DNA from: Symsagittifera roscoffensis
Taxonomy: Eukaryota; Xenacoelomorpha; Acoela; Convolutidae
Reading direction: 5' to 3'
NCBI RefSeq assembly: GCF_963678635.1
Contig: NC_087062.1
Location: 1,302,001-1,366,000 of the forward strand
Length of the DNA stretch: 64,000 nucleotides
Within the stretch, counting starts at the first letter, position 1. Each line of letters starts with the position of its first letter. This document shows, in pieces, positions 21,494 to 36,012 of the stretch. The position numbers and the translations under genes are program-made. The notes under the pieces were generated by a model. The model worked only from the letters and a program-made list of their open reading frames with translations, had not been told where the DNA came from and did no database searches.

Positions 21494-24400
21494 CGAAAGT
21501 CCAGATGACAAAGCAGTTTTTCCCTTTCTTATAGATTCACTCGATGATAGAAGACAACACGATTTTTGCAAGAACTTACTCGTAAATTTTTTTGAACCAG
21601 GAATCAGCCCATGTAAAGCAGAATTCCCAAATGTAAAAATCAAAAGACAAATTATAGAACATTATTTGAAAGACATATGTAATCTAACACAACAATATGG
21701 AATCTACACCATAGAATTCAGCACACCAAATACAGCCCATCGTAAATATGTAATTCAAACAGACGATAATGAATTAGAATTTTCAAAAGTATTCATAGAA
21801 TATATCCAAAGCATACAATATCATAATTCACAAAGAGCAAACTCCATATTCACTAACGAAGTTTTTGCAGTAATATATAGTTAAATATCTATAATAGAAA
21901 AAACAGAAGTTCAAAGTATATCACCAACCGAAACATCCAAACATACAAAAGTACGAAATGAAATCACAGTATTTTAAACATTTCTACACATCATTCGCGA
22001 AAATTTCACTAAAGATGATGTTTCACAAAACACTAAACATGATTTACAAAAGATCTTAGCATGGTTTATAATTGATTTTTTCACCCACAATTTAGATTTA
22101 ATTTCACAAGCAAGAAAAAATTTCAGACCTCAAAATACCAATGACGACATTGTTCTTTCAGAACAATCAGATTACGTTTGGGACCCTGACTGGTCTCATC
22201 CAGCATTTCTAAATATCCCACAAGCCATCTAGAGTCAAGCAATAAGTACAATATCTTTTCACAGAGATTATGTAAAAGTAGTACCATTAACCATTGATGC
22301 AACACCATTGAATTATAATACATTTTTACCTGATACACGAAATAACAGTTTAAATTCGACGGTCATACATAATGAAAACCTTAATGGAACCAGAAATCTT
22401 ACGCAACAAGATATTCAAACACCATCACACTTCATAAATGAAGAAATCGTCCAAACAACAGCAACAACTATACAACAGAGTATTTCACCAATACACCCCA
22501 ATCTGACAACACCAAGGAATACAAATGCATCACTTACACAGGTAACCTTACAATCAACCGTAAAACCTTCGTTTGCTCCAAAATATTCACATATGGACTA
22601 TCAAACGTATAGACCAATGACAATACCGTCAAAAACACGAAAACCGTTCACAAGAAACACTTTTGCAGAACACAATTATAATTATGCTCATAAACCAAGA
22701 ACAAACCAACCTCCACGAAAAAATACAAAATTTTAAACCACGTATGTTCCCATTATTGGAATCTCCCAAAAACATCGACCAATTCAGTAAATTTTCCAGA
22801 TAATCCACAACCTACACAGGATTATAGTGAAAATTACCCATTCTTTCAACAAAATAAAAATAAACAACAAACACCATATAATACAACCAGATAATTTTGC
22901 ACCATATACTAAAGAATATCGCACACAGAGACCGCGACAATCTCAACCATCTCAAAATATGAAAATTTACCCACAAAACCCAACAGATGTACAAAATCCA
23001 CAACAAATGCATATACAAAACCCATTTAACACACAATCTTTTCAACCAATTCAACCACAAAACCCAATGTTAATGCATTCTTATCAACCAACACAAATGC
23101 AAAACAAAATAACGCTTCCCTATTACCTTCAGCAACATGAAATCACAAAAAATCAACTTTCAAATTTTTCACAAATACCAAATGCCGCAGAATCACTACA
23201 GATGACTATGAATCCATACCTCATGGGTGGATCATTAAAACATCGAATAAACCATTTTATTCACAGGAACAGACCCGGAATATTCTGTAGAAGATTATCT
23301 AAATGCAGTAACAGCAAATTTAATTTTAAATATAGGACCCGAACCAATTAATACGCCACTACATCAAAATTGGATACATAGACGAACAGCATTAATACAA
23401 ACAACCCTAGATGGCGCAGCTCAAAAATGGTTTTCAGTATTACCCATAGAAATAAAATCAGACTGGAAAAGATTCACACAAGAATTTTCAAAAATGTTTG
23501 ATTCTGAAAAAAACCAACAACATCAAAGATTTTTATGCAACGAAATCCGCAGACTACCAAATGAAACAATTAAACAATTAGCAGTGCGAATCGAAACACT
23601 AGTTCGAAAAGCATATTCACTTAATACACATGATTACAATAACACAAAAATGACAGAAATTTTAATGATGACCTTAACACCTCAATTAAGGAAAATAGCT
23701 ATAAAAAAGAGAGCATCTCATCCTTCCTCAATTCGAGAACCAGATTTAGATTTTCAAAAATTAGTAGATAAACTAGAACAAGCAAAAATCACAATGAAAC
23801 TCGAAGAAATTGAAAATCTAAAACTACAATATGTTAATCGAATTGAAACAAATACTACACATAGAAATAACATACAAGAATCAGACACAGACCTGATTGA
23901 AAAAATCACTGAAATACTGAATATCTATGAAAAACATCCAAATTTTAATCGCAAACCATCCTTCAAAAAATGGTGTAATTTTTGCCGACGATACAGACAC
24001 AGTATCTCCGAATGTAGACAAAAACAACAAGACAATCAGAATAAACCTCAAAAGCATAAAGAACCAAATAAATTGTTCTATCAATACATGAAAAAAGATC
24101 AAAGCCTACCGAACAAAAATAAATATAGTAATAACAGTTCAGGAAAACCACTTCCGAACAAAACAAATTACACAAGGAATCAATCACCATATAACTCAAG
24201 TTATAGAGGTAGATCACCCCAACGAGGAAATACACGAAATTTCTCACAAAATAGATATAATCGATCGAATAGCCAAAACAACCAAAATAACTATTCGCGA
24301 TCAAATTCCAATACAACAGAATTTGTTTCTGGATCCAGTTCCCAATCAAACCCAAGGAATATACACTATTCCAATAATCAATCACGAAACTCATCATACA

Positions 24401-24959
24401 ACAGAAATAGAAACTATTCACATAATGGAAATAGAAGTTATTCAAACAATCGAAACCCGAACAATTGATCAAGGAATAATTCATATAATAGATCAAACTA
24501 TCCCAGATCAAACGATAATTATCAAAATAGATCACGAAATAATTCACAAAATCGAAACTCAAGTTACAATAATCGATACAGAAATTATTCCCAGTCACCA
24601 CACAGGAATAATAACCGTTATCCTGATTCTAAACATCGATACAGAAGTAGCACACCAAAACATCAAAGACGGATTAATCAAGTGCAGACAAATGAAGAAA
24701 CAACTTCAGATCCCCCAGGTATTGATGACACAGGAAGTAACGAACTACAACTAAATCATATAAATTGTGAATCATCAGATACAGAAAGTGATACAGATAA
24801 TACCATCTCTGTAAATATGATAACAGTCGAAAACAACTATGAACCTATCATATATGAACAACCTTTTGCCTTACATATATATGAAAATCAATTGGAACTC
24901 CTTCACAATTACTATATTGGACCCAGTGATACTACACAAACTACACAAGAATTAAACGG
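21474..24959 (+). pseudogene. gag: gag, copy 2
   Basis: The Gag polyprotein starts at ATG 21474 (MSHTQSDES). The first frame has stops at 21882, about 21975 and 22231, and a frame change near 22730. A second shift near 23240 falls just before the capsid domain. From there the frame continues through the zinc knuckle (CX2CX4HX4C at 23974-24015) and an Asn/Arg/Ser-rich tail, with one TGA near 24466. The first 400 codons have no obvious relative and would hold the matrix region. The frame then runs without a natural stop into protease, so Gag and Pol appear to be one polyprotein. Confidence 0.8.
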
Positions 24960-27900
24960 AATTAACACGGTAATTAAACCCGATAAAAAAGACGAAACAC
25001 AATGCTCAAACACAGAACATATATATCAAAATATACAAAAAGAACAACCAAGAAAAAAAATTTGGACAATTCCATTTCTCTTAGAAAGCCCAAGAAATAA
25101 AGAATTTCAACCACCAGATCTTGAAATTGTTTTTTTAATTGACTCAGGAGCAGAATCAAATATAATTAATATTCCCACATAGAGTGAAATCAAAACATTG
25201 CATCCAAAATTAACACCTCTTGAAACCTCTAGTAAAAAAGCAACAGCACAAGGATCAACATTAGTAAATTATGGAAAAATCCAAGTATTTCTTCTCTCCA
25301 CGAGAACAATGGAACAAAACAAAATTTTAAACAAACCATTTAAACAAATATTTCATATTACTGATATTAAACACAATATCATTGGCATACCATTTATATC
25401 TAAACATATACCAACAATCAACATCTTAAATAGTAAAATACATATCAAAGATAAGTACACAAAAACAAAAAATACAGCCCTAACATTCTTCCAAAGATTA
25501 AACAAACAACCACCATTCTTCTCAAAATTTTACCCAATTTACAATCAACAACGGAAACACCTGAAACCACTATCAGGATATATATATAATTTTTCAATAA
25601 AACAAGTTCACTTTTATAATAAAAGTCAAAATAAACAACAACTTTTTATGTCAGACTTCGAATTTAAACCTATCCACAAATTTTTCAAAATTACAATCTC
25701 ATCCATAAAATATTCGAAAAACACGAATTCCGACATCATTTCATTACACGTGTATAATAGTACACCATATCAAGTAACATTACCCTTAGGACTTTTAGGA
25801 TATTGTGAAACGAATGCTACAATTTCACCTATAAATGAAGTAGCCTACCGCGTTAATATTATACTCCAATTATTAGATATTTGCCAATCAACAATTCTTG
25901 ACGAAGAATTATCCATAAATAATATAATAAGTAATGAAAAAAGAAACACAGATTACTTCACAATAACACCATATTTTAAACCAACATTCAATATAACAAA
26001 TTACACAAAAGAACAACAAAAATTTTTAACAATGTTTAATTTTGAACATTCACAAACTACACAAATTGAATTTGATAAATTAGCAAAACAACTGTTAGAA
26101 TATTCAACAGTCTACGCAACATCAAAATATGACGTTGGAAAAATTAGCTCATCACTACATCTCCCTTTAAAACCCGATGCAGTTTTCAAAAAACAAAGAG
26201 CAAGTAAAGTACCGATACACTTACATGACAAGGTAAATAGATTACTTGACAATTTAGAACAATACGAAATTATCTCACCAGTAAATAAAGAAGAACAACC
26301 AAAATTAAACACCTTCATTAACCCTGTTATCATCCTAGCAAAAGGTGAATCACTAAAAATAGTTTTAGACGTTAGATATCTCAATTCACTAATTGACGAA
26401 TCAAAATTGGCCTATTGAACCCATACAAGTTATCTTAACAAAGATAAATGGTAAATATTTCACAACCGCAGATATGAATAGTGCTTATAATCAAATGCCC
26501 CTAGATGAACAATCACGACGTTTAACACAATTTGTTATTGAAAATCAACAATATGAATTCAATCGCTTATTCTATGGAATATCCATAGGACCAGCAGCTT
26601 TTTCAGCTTTTATGAGTAAAATTTTTAGACCACTAATACTCTAGAAAAAAGCAATCACATACTTAGATGATGTTTTCATGCAATCACAAACTAAAGAAGA
26701 AATTTTTACAGTTTTAGAACAGTATCATGAAATACTTCAGAACGAAAATCTGAAGGCAGCTCCCGATAAATCACACTTCTTTCTAACACGCGATAAATTT
26801 TTAGGACATAATATAGAACGAGAAATTATCACTCGATTAAAATCACGCATTGATGCTATTCAAAAACTTCAGCCCTCTACAAATAAAAAGAAAATCCAAG
26901 AATTCCTTGCAACGTTAAATTTCTGAAGTAAATATGTTTATAAATTGCAATTATACTTAAGACCATTCTATAATATCCTCAGACAACAAAATAATTTTGA
27001 ATGGACCACTGAACATCAAACACGATTTGAAGAAATTAAAAAACATTTAACTGAACAAATTTCAAATACAATTCCAGATCCAAATCAACCATTCTATGCA
27101 ATGTGCGACGCTTCCAATTTTGGCATAGGCGCAGCATTATTACAATCACATAATGGTACAAACAAAATGAACCTTATATCAGCAAATTGTCGATTATTCA
27201 CTCAAGCAGAGCTACGACTTTCAACTCTAATGAGAGAATGTACAGCCATAATATATACACTAACAGAATATGAATTTCTGATACTTGGATCAAAACATCC
27301 AACAGTTCTATTTACAGATCACAAACCAATCATTTTTCTCTTTACACAAAAGTCAAATCCAAATCATAGAGTTTATAGATTTCAACTAATACTAATGAAA
27401 TTTCCAAACCTACATATAGTTTGGACAGCAGGAAAAAACCTTGCGTTACCAGATACATTAAGTCGAAATACGCCACCTGAATTACTCACAAGAAAAACTG
27501 CAGTTGAAATACCACAAAATATCAAATTTTATCTTGCAAAAGATGAAACATCACACCGACTAGAATGCAAATATGCAGTAAAAACTGATATTGATCAATC
27601 ACAGATAAATAATCCACACCATTTCCCACTCTACTTACATTGTCAGAATAATCACTACGAAGTTGATTTACTAGGCACATCAACTTTTAAACCAATTCCA
27701 TACTCACAATGGATAAAAAATAACACTCAACAAAAAAGAATAAAACAACACTCGCATAAAAAAGACCTTTTTCCATTAATTGAAAAAGAAAATTTAACCG
27801 ATAAAATAAATTTATCAGGACCGCAAACAAACGATTCAAAATACACAATAAATCAAGTTTTTGATCTCCATGACCCACTTGACACAATTTCCCTATCAAA

Positions 27901-29543
27901 ACTAGAAATTGACAATTTTTTTCTCCCCCCAACAGATAAAATTACACTTGGACTTTTAAAACAATATCAAAATCTCGACCCAGTAATTAGACAACTAAAA
28001 TCATGGCACAAATACAAAACAAAGCCCGTAAAAGCAGATACCACAATTTTAGGAAAAAAGACACTCCTCCGATATTTCCGAAAATTTAATAACACAACAA
28101 TTAATGAAAATACAGATCTTTCAGAATATCATTTAAATGATTCAAAATTTCCCTGTCTTCCTTTAAGTATGATATTAATAGCTTTTAACATTTCACATAC
28201 ACAAAATACTAAAGGACACTCCGGATCAGAGAAAACATACTCAATTTTAAACAAAATTTTTATTTCCCAAATGCACCAATTTAGATAAAAGTATTATGCA
28301 ATGATTATATAATATGTCAATTAAACAAACCTTATCCAAATCAAAAACAAATAGCACAAAAACAAGATTTTAAAGGACAAAGTTTATATTTCAACCATCG
28401 TATTTCATTCGATACAAAAGGACCAACATCACCATCTTCTGAAGGAAACTCCTAGATTATGGTCAATAATGACGCATTTACACATTATGTAGCACTCAAC
28501 CCAGTACCACATTGTAATGCTTATTATGCTTACACGACGGTTTATGAACATTGGATAGCTAAATTCGGACTACTTGAAATCTTAGTTACAGACAACGGTA
28601 CAGAATTCATAAATAATGAAATCATCACACTATGCCACTTATATAACATCATTTATAAACCACGTACATCTCATGCACCTTCGACAAACGGTTTAGTCGA
28701 AGGTATGAACCGTTCACTACAAGAATACCTCCGATGTATCATAAATGTAAATGATACAAAATACACAGAATGGTCAGCAGATGTAAAACTATTTCCCTTA
28801 GCATACAATTCACAAATCGAGACAACTTTAGGAATGTCACCATACGAAATGAATTTTAATCAAAAGCCACGTAAACCAATTATGTTTACAGCAAAATCCC
28901 ATAAAAATGCACAACGTTATTGCCATCCAAATAAAGACTGAATTTGTTATAAATTACCTTTACACACACATGATGAAGATCATTTTCATCACCCACAAAT
29001 TCTTAAATTAGCCTCCGGCACACACACCGATTGGATTTTAAATAGAGATAAAAAACACAATGAAATTTACCAAAAAGTAACAAAGAAATTGATACAAAGG
29101 CAAAATATTAACGACCAAATTAATTCACGCTTTACACCAGCCACAGATTTAAAAGTTGGAACATTTGTCTTAATACCTAACTTTAATACACAAAGAGGAA
29201 TCTCTAAAAAATTACAACCCCTTCGAAAAGGACCATACCAAATAATTGCCAAACCCACTGACGTAACGTATAAACTCACAGATTCAAATAAAAAGAAATT
29301 GTTCAACATCGTAACAATTTATTGTTCTACTACCCAAAAGAATACGCACTACGCGAATTAACTCAATTATATTCTTTCACAGGTTTAAAAATTATTCAAA
29401 ATCATCCACATACAGAAAAAAAAATAGATGAACACGACAACGTTCATCATGAAAATCAAAATCATAAACAAACTAAAGCTAAAAACAATCAAAAAATATC
29501 AGACCCAAAAATACCTCAAAAAGAAAAAAAAACAGGAAAATGA
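24960..29543 (+). pseudogene. pol: pol: protease, RT, RNase H, integrase, copy 2
   Basis: This enzyme region is in frame with the nucleocapsid part of gag. The protease motif DSGA is at 25141-25152, with a TAG at 25180-25182 where copy 1 has Trp. A spacer of about 250 residues precedes RT. RT motif A is TTADMNSAYNQ near 26465, and YLDD is at 26660-26671. RNase H is intact in sequence (CDASNFGIGA, MREC, LFTDHKP, LPDTLS) within a 447-codon open stretch. The integrase has FDTKGP, VTDNGTEF and NGLVEGMNRS as its three acidic motifs, and a C-terminal KGPYQII module. Breaks occur near 26400, 26642, 26924, 28245, 28455, 28939 and 29300. It ends at TGA 29541-29543. The GPY/F module and domain order place it in Ty3/gypsy. 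Confidence 0.9.
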
Positions 29544-29689
29544 TAGAAAAAATTTTACCACAAAAACAAGTAGAAAAATCAGAACACAGAGAATCATCAC
29601 GACTTAGAAATCAACCACGTAAAAACTACAAAACATTCATTCCACAATCTAAAATACTAAAGAAGGTTGAATTTCAAAAACAACTTTGA
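29540..29689 (+). CDS. Short basic ORF overlapping the pol stop, copy 2
   Basis: This 49-codon ORF starts in an ATGA overlap with the pol stop and is in the -1 frame of pol, as in copy 1. It is rich in Lys, Gln and Arg and ends VEFQKQL like its counterpart at 6881-7027. It has no internal stop, unlike most of this copy. No function is recognised. Confidence 0.5.
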   Translation: MIEKILPQKQVEKSEHRESSRLRNQPRKNYKTFIPQSKILKKVEFQKQL

Positions 29690-30280
29690 TTTTAAAAATT
29701 AAAAATTTTTGCACCTCTGGATGATTTTGAACTTTCATTTTTCAAAATAACATGCTGACAAACACGCGACAATTCTAGTTCAGATTCAGCCAATAGGATT
29801 CACTTAAATCCGTCACCTTCTATATCTCTAACACCAACCTATTAGCCGAAAGATATTAAACTCCAGGCATATCTATAACTATAACGTTACAACCTCCAGG
29901 TCAAAAATAAGCAACCCGCTAAAACTTGACAACTAAAATAAATACCAGCAAAATATTACAACCCTCCCCTATCTAATAACGCAAAGATCAACAATATTTT
30001 CCCAACTCAGACCTCAAAAACCCTCCAACCAAAAATGGCAAATTAGCCTAAAGTAAAAAAAGACCATATTCATTTGACCTAAAGTACAAATATCTCAAAA
30101 ATACCCAGATCACCCGACAAATGAAAATAAAGTAAAGAACACCTCCCGAACACCACAAAATTAGCCTCAACAACTTTTCACAAAACTCAACCCACTTGTC
30201 AAAAAATCAATAAATAACTCGACCACAACGAATCTCACCTCAAACAACAAAAAATATTCGACAAAGAAGTCATTTCTTAA
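29690..30280 (+). other. Conserved spacer between pol and TM1, copy 2
   Basis: This region is non-coding by eye and similar to 7028-7620 of copy 1. The last 70 bases before the TM1 ATG are open in the TM1 frame up to a TAA that abuts the ATG. Confidence 0.4.
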
Positions 30281-30520
30281 ATGCTCTTCTCTCGATCAGT
30301 CAATATCTTTAAAATTATAATTTTAAGTCTTTTAATAAACTTTTTCATACTATTCAAACTTTTGTTCATATTTCTATTTGATACTTTTGAAGCTTTTATA
30401 ATCATTTTATTAATTTTTTGCAATATTTTTTTAATTTTCTACTCCCTATTTGAAATATATCTCCAACTTTCCCAAATCATTGATCATATTCACAGGTACG
30501 ATAATCCAAAGTCTATTTAA
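30281..30520 (+). CDS. Small hydrophobic ORF TM1, copy 2 (intact)
   Basis: This intact 79-codon ORF has two long hydrophobic segments (about residues 10-33 and 37-60) and a polar C-terminus with IDHIHRYDNP. It starts directly after a TAA and stops directly before the TM2 ATG. It is a predicted integral membrane protein of unknown function. Position and size would suit an accessory membrane protein of the element. Confidence 0.6.
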   Translation: MLFSRSVNIFKIIILSLLINFFILFKLLFIFLFDTFEAFIIILLIFCNIFLIFYSLFEIYLQLSQIIDHIHRYDNPKSI

Positions 30521-30697
30521 ATGATACAAACAATTTTTAGTAGAACAAGTATTTTTTTACTATTTGTAATTTTCATCATATTTTTGTCATCCCTAATACT
30601 GACAATGTGCAAATGAATGTGCAAATGTGTAAAAAAGTCAATAGTCACATTCGCCTTAGTAACAAAATTTTTGATTCTTTTCATCGAAGAATACTAG
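30521..30697 (+). pseudogene. Small hydrophobic ORF TM2, copy 2 (broken)
   Basis: This is the counterpart of 7861-8061. A 12-nt in-frame direct duplication (ATGTGCAAATGA type) introduces a TGA at 30614-30616, and a TAG ends it early near 30697. The hydrophobic first segment is preserved. Confidence 0.55.
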
Positions 30698-30799
30698 AAT
30701 AAACATAAATCTTCCCACTAGAAAACATCAATCAAAACACTTTCAAAAATTGCTAACCAACAATTAACAAATCAGTCTTCACCGATATCATCCCAAGAA

Positions 30800-31860
30800 A
30801 ACCCAGCAATACCCAAAACCCCCAAACATCCACACGAATTTCTTTCCAAGATAATCCATACACTTTTGAAGAACGACACGCTCGCTTATCCGAAATATTA
30901 GAACCAGTTCAGCGACAGGCACCCCTAAGTGAACCAACATATAATTTGTACCCCACATTACCACAAGAATTAAGCAGAATAAGGAACAATAGTCAAAACC
31001 AAAACACAATCGAAATAAATAGACAAATTATACATCCACGACGAAACAGAAGTTTTCAAACCCCCAGAGTTCATTTTGATATACCCCAATCACCAACACC
31101 AACTACTCCAGAAATTTCAAGTAGTACATTGCCAGAAACTCCCACAATACTTTCACAACAAAGCACCTCAAATATACCCTCAGCTTACTTAGGTTCAACA
31201 CCAACATCTGAACAAATACGTGAAAATCCCTTTAACCCCCCCAATCCCACAGCACGACTACCATATTGGACAACACACTCATATACACAAGGTGAACCAA
31301 ACTTAGTGAATGATCCAATAGATATTTCTACGGATACAACACTATCATCACTACCAGAAACATTATCACTACCGTCAACACCATCATTAAGTCAAATTTC
31401 ACCGACGCTTTTCCCTTTAAATTTCCCAAATAACCTCGACGCTAGATATCGAGAACAATCATCAACAAATATCCCTTTACGACTAGACTGGAATACATTC
31501 GTAGCACCCCCACCATTATTTGGACAACATCAAGATAGTAACCGACTCCACAGTTGGGCACTCAACAGACTACAATATAGACAAGATATCCACGAAGATA
31601 TTCGTGAACACAATATTCAAATACTTCAACAAAATTGAAATTCGAAATAACGATCAAACTTAACAAAATTGTTCAAGATCCCTACCCATTAAATCCACCA
31701 AATATAACAGCTCAATCGCTACCACCACCATTTATAACAACTGAAGTAATATATAAATACGATAGATATACCAAAAACACAATTGGTATAATCACATCAC
31801 ATCTAACACATCACATTTTATAACCCATACTCAGGATTATCATACACATGTATATTCTAA
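30800..31860 (+). pseudogene. Pro/Ser/Thr-rich ORF upstream of env, copy 2
   Basis: This is the counterpart of 8049-9181. It has a long open central part (to a TGA at 31636-31638) with PSTPSLSQISP, FNPPNPTARLPYWTT and LHSWALNRLQYRQD. A small deletion near 31636 disrupts the frame before the C-terminal LPPPFITTEV segment. It ends at TAA 31858-31860, overlapping the env ATG by 13 nt as in copy 1. The start codon is not evident. The lower boundary given is approximate. Confidence 0.5.
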
Positions 31861-34454
31861 AAATATTAACATTTCAACACATCTTTTTTTAAATTTTTTC
31901 CGACCAAAACACAAATCCTTCTCCTCGCACAGGACCCCAGGATTAATTAGTAACACACTACGATTGTGAAGAAAACGAACAAAAAACACTACACAAATAT
32001 GCAATAAATCAACTATCACAATGCGAAACAGAACCACAAGCTATAGAAACTACAAATGTAATAGCAACATTGTACTCAAAAGCCCGAGCAACAACAGTCA
32101 CAGGAAATAAAATTACAGCAACATTTTCCGAATAGAAAGTACACTGTTCACAAGTTTCCAATGGAAATAAGAACCGACTTGATCACGAATCATTCTATCA
32201 AATTAATATCGAACGACTTTTACATCTAAATCCCGATGATTGTAAAAACGAACTACTCAGACTAAACATCACAAGAAATAGAAACACAGACAGGAAAATA
32301 GTAAATTTCCAAGTCTTTGCCGATTCTGTACACCAAGCCCAACTTGAAAGATATCAAGGACATATAAAACTAGACCAAAATTACCCATACAACGGCGCAC
32401 ACGGAAGGTTAACTTATGACATACACGATAAACACTGGATACCACACATTGGAATAAATGACCCCTCAAACTGCAAAGCAGACACAAAAAATAAGGATAT
32501 CAAGAAATAATGTTTTTCGATTGGAAAATACAACTCGAAAAAGTACAACTCACACGAGATTTATCTGATAACACAATGATCTATCAAGGAATTAGTTTAC
32601 CTTGCAAAAATGATCAAGGTTATTGTGACCCTACAACTTGGACACAAGCAACAACTGTTTGGTTTCCCGAAGATACATGCACAACATTCCAAGTAGCAAA
32701 AATACACGCTCGAATGATAAAATTTCATGAAAAATATTTTGTACAATCAATTCCATAAGAACAAGTAAATCCATCCCGAAAACAAAGTAATAATTTTAGA
32801 AATATTCATGATAAAGAAAATAAGTTAACACGTTTCCAAATATATCAAGAAACAGAAATTGCATGCAAATACAGAAATCCACTTTATAAAACACAATATT
32901 CTGAAATACTTGTCGAATACGAAAAAGGTTTCGACAAGACCACTGGAAAAATAAAATTTGACCCTTATGCCGCAAGTCACCCTATAAATGAAGGAACATC
33001 ATACATACCAGTTAACTTTCAAAAAAGCACTGGTCAACCTGGTGGAAAACTAAAGCCACATGACAGTAAAAGCACACGTTTACAAGAACTATCACTAATG
33101 AATGACACCTATTTCGGTAAAATTCGTTACGATATCCACTCAGATATGAAGTTAGACTACACAATTAGTCAAATTTTTCACTAATTATTAGAAACACTTC
33201 ACCAATTATGCGAATTGGAAAGAACACAAATCCTACAATCACTCGCACTAGCAGTACTAAAAATACCCTACGCAGGATACTTATTATCAGGAAAATGGAT
33301 CAAATTTTCTTGACTACGAAGGAAATATTTTTTGGTTTTATACTTGTACCAAAAAAGTATCACCACTATATGTTTTTGAAGACAAACGTTGTTATAAAAG
33401 AATCCCTATATTCTATAAAAATAAAGTACATTTTGTCGACACACTTTCAAGACGAACATATTTTTGGGATACCGCAGTCCCATATGGATCAGAAAATAGC
33501 CACAATGTAGTACAATTGAATCCTGATGAAGATAAATACTATCTCCTTACACCATACCCTACATTAAAGCAATCAATCAAAAATTTTTCACCCGAAAGCA
33601 TCAGAGCTATTGCTCGTAATCCAAATATTGATTTACAATCAATTGGAATATATTCTAAATCAGATATCCAACATCACATTAGAACACAACAATTTCAAGA
33701 ATTATTAACACAAATGGACAAAATACAAAGACAGTCAATTGACCAGAATTTAAGAAAACTTGCCGAAACGGCAGGATTTGCAGACACTTATACACAAGTT
33801 TATAGCGGATATTTTAAAGACATTAAAGACTACATATATTTAAACGGTGAAAAATACAGATCACAAGATATTTGACCTATAAATATTTTCAGTTTTGTCA
33901 CCCTAAAAAACGAAATTCTAGCTTTTCTAGGATGGCCCTATTACATCTTAGAAAAATTAACTATCTTATACGCAATGTTTAATTTTATAGGATTTCTTTT
34001 TTCACTCCTAAAAGGAATCTATAACACATGCGCTATACACACACAAGTAAACAGACAAGCAAGTGTAGCACGTATACTGTTTGCAGGATTTTTTGGAATT
34101 TTTTCATCATCAATAAACAAAATACTTCTAGATGCACAAATAAAAGAGTATAACACAAAAATATCTACAAGAAAAAACACTTATGACGAAGAACTCAATA
34201 ATATAGAGATAACACCTACCGCACCACAGTTGCCACCCCTACCACAAAAACATTCATTATCATTAGTTCCCTGTAATTTCCGAAACCTAGCAATCACAAA
34301 TAATCCAAATTCTAGACCAAATATAGCACAAAGCCCCATCCAACACATAATACCACATCATTCACAAAATGAAAATACATACAAACAAATTATAGAACAA
34401 CCTCACACAACCACTTTTCAGTCTCAAAATAATCATTTTTTTAGCCCACGATGA
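31848..34454 (+). pseudogene. env: env-like membrane glycoprotein, copy 2
   Basis: This is the counterpart of 9169-11797. The ATG at 31848 starts a hydrophobic signal-like stretch that is interrupted by a TAA near 31890. Open pieces carry the Cys-rich ectodomain (LPCKNDQGYCDP, FPEDTCTTFQVAK), a later piece with CELERTQILQSLALA, then CYKRIPIFYKNKVHF and a segment ending in LQSIGIYSKSD. The hydrophobic anchor region (FNFIGFLFSLLKG, ILFAGFFGIFSS) and the polar tail follow. The arrangement resembles class III, chuvirus/gB-type fusion glycoproteins. The call is by pattern, without alignment. Multiple stops and shifts are present (for example near 32134, 32756, 33182, 33312 and 33873). Confidence 0.65.
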
Positions 34455-35924
34455 GCCGACAACTTGGATCCCTCCATCGCTCAAATTCCCACCCAGCCAA
34501 CCTCCAAACTCCAATTCCAATAATACCATTTTTTGCTTTCCCATCACCCGATTTTCCGATTATTAATATATCATCAAGCACGAATTCTGATACTAACTCA
34601 GATATTTCAGTTTTATACACTATCTCTCAATTAAATAACCCTAATATAGAAACCCCTGACGAATTTGCAGACTGCGAACCATCTCCCTCAAATTATACTC
34701 AGTCCAACTCCTCAGTTTTTTCAAAACCCCCTTTTCAACCAATCCCATCAAATCATCCACTCCCATCCGTTTCTACTCCTTCTTATGCTTCGCAAGTGAC
34801 CCCAACCTATTCTCCACTTCATTCCGACAGATCATATAATAATTCCCCAGATACCCCCCAAATTTCCCAGGAACTTGATAATTTTATTACCCTACAACAA
34901 CAATTAATACACCCTAACACCCTCACAATACATCAGCTATCATCCACAATAGAATCCTCAAATCCATCTACTCCTACACCCTCCTCAGCTTACACTGCAT
35001 CATTCACACAATCATCCACATCCACCGAAACACCTAGTAGCACTCACCGAGCTTATCGCACTTTTAAACGAAAATTCCCGAATCACCCATTCCCGACCAC
35101 AACCGGAAGAGCCTGCGAATATTTTAATCACCCGCAACATACAAACACAAAAAATTTTCTTGCAATCACTTTACCTTAATTTCCACAATATACATTAAAC
35201 ACACCTAACAATACTAATGACACACGTAATTTTGTAGATGAACATGTTTTAATGCCAACACTTCATTGGACAGCTTATTATCATTTTACTAACCCCCTTT
35301 GCCTACCACTAACTAATACTCATGACAGCATAGAAAAGAACAAAGACATGTTATATAGACTCACTACAACACTAACACCTCGACAATTTACTTACGTAGG
35401 ATATAAAAAGTTATTAAAAACATTCACTGCACCCGAGCTAATGAATTTACAATAGAATATTACGACCAAGACAACCTCACCATCGTTTTCAGTTTCTCAA
35501 CTCAAAGTACACGTCACCATTTTTTCTTAATTTTACATATTGCATCAAAAATACTAACCTCCACGGCATCCTCCGCAACTAAGACCCAGTTACCCAAATG
35601 TATATATTTTGTCCCATCACAAAGACCTTCAATGCAGAAGAATCCAGACCCTTCCTTATCCCGCATGAATTTATCCATCCTATTGAAATACCAATATTAG
35701 AATTCATTCACAATACAAAATATAATCATAAAATTTATAACCTCATTCAAAACACACCTTACGAGTTTGCAGTAGGCACCGAAGAACTAAAAACTAACAA
35801 AGCACTTCAATTGCTTTGGCCACTGCTACAAACTAAAAACATCATACGTATACTAGCCAAATTACTAACAACATCAGATATGATACACGACATCTTCCCC
35901 CACGGTTTTTTCCCAGAAGATTAA
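34451..35924 (+). pseudogene. ORFX, copy 2 (stop and internal deletion)
   Basis: This begins in an ATGA overlap with the env stop (34451-34454). The first 242 codons are open and Ser/Pro/Thr-rich, then a TAA occurs near 35177 where copy 1 has Ser. A second open piece (35252-35455) with LHWTAYYHFTNPLC runs to a deletion of about 340 bp relative to copy 1. The C-terminal piece (35598-35924) is identical in sense to copy 1 and ends FFPED. The function is unknown. Confidence 0.6.
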
Positions 35925-35927
35925 CAG

Positions 35928-36012
35928 GTAAGTATAATAAAAAAATACTCTTCACTAATAAATTAAAATTAGTACCAACCATTTTCTATCAATGTTTCAT
36001 TTATATTTCTAG
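35928..36012 (+). other. Consensus intron after the ORFX stop, copy 2
   Basis: The donor CAG/GTAAGTAT starts three bases after the stop codon, and the acceptor TATTTCTAG ends at 36012. The 85-bp interval aligns with 13606-13689. A third example, from the tandem duplication, lies at 38605-38689. Confidence 0.6.
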
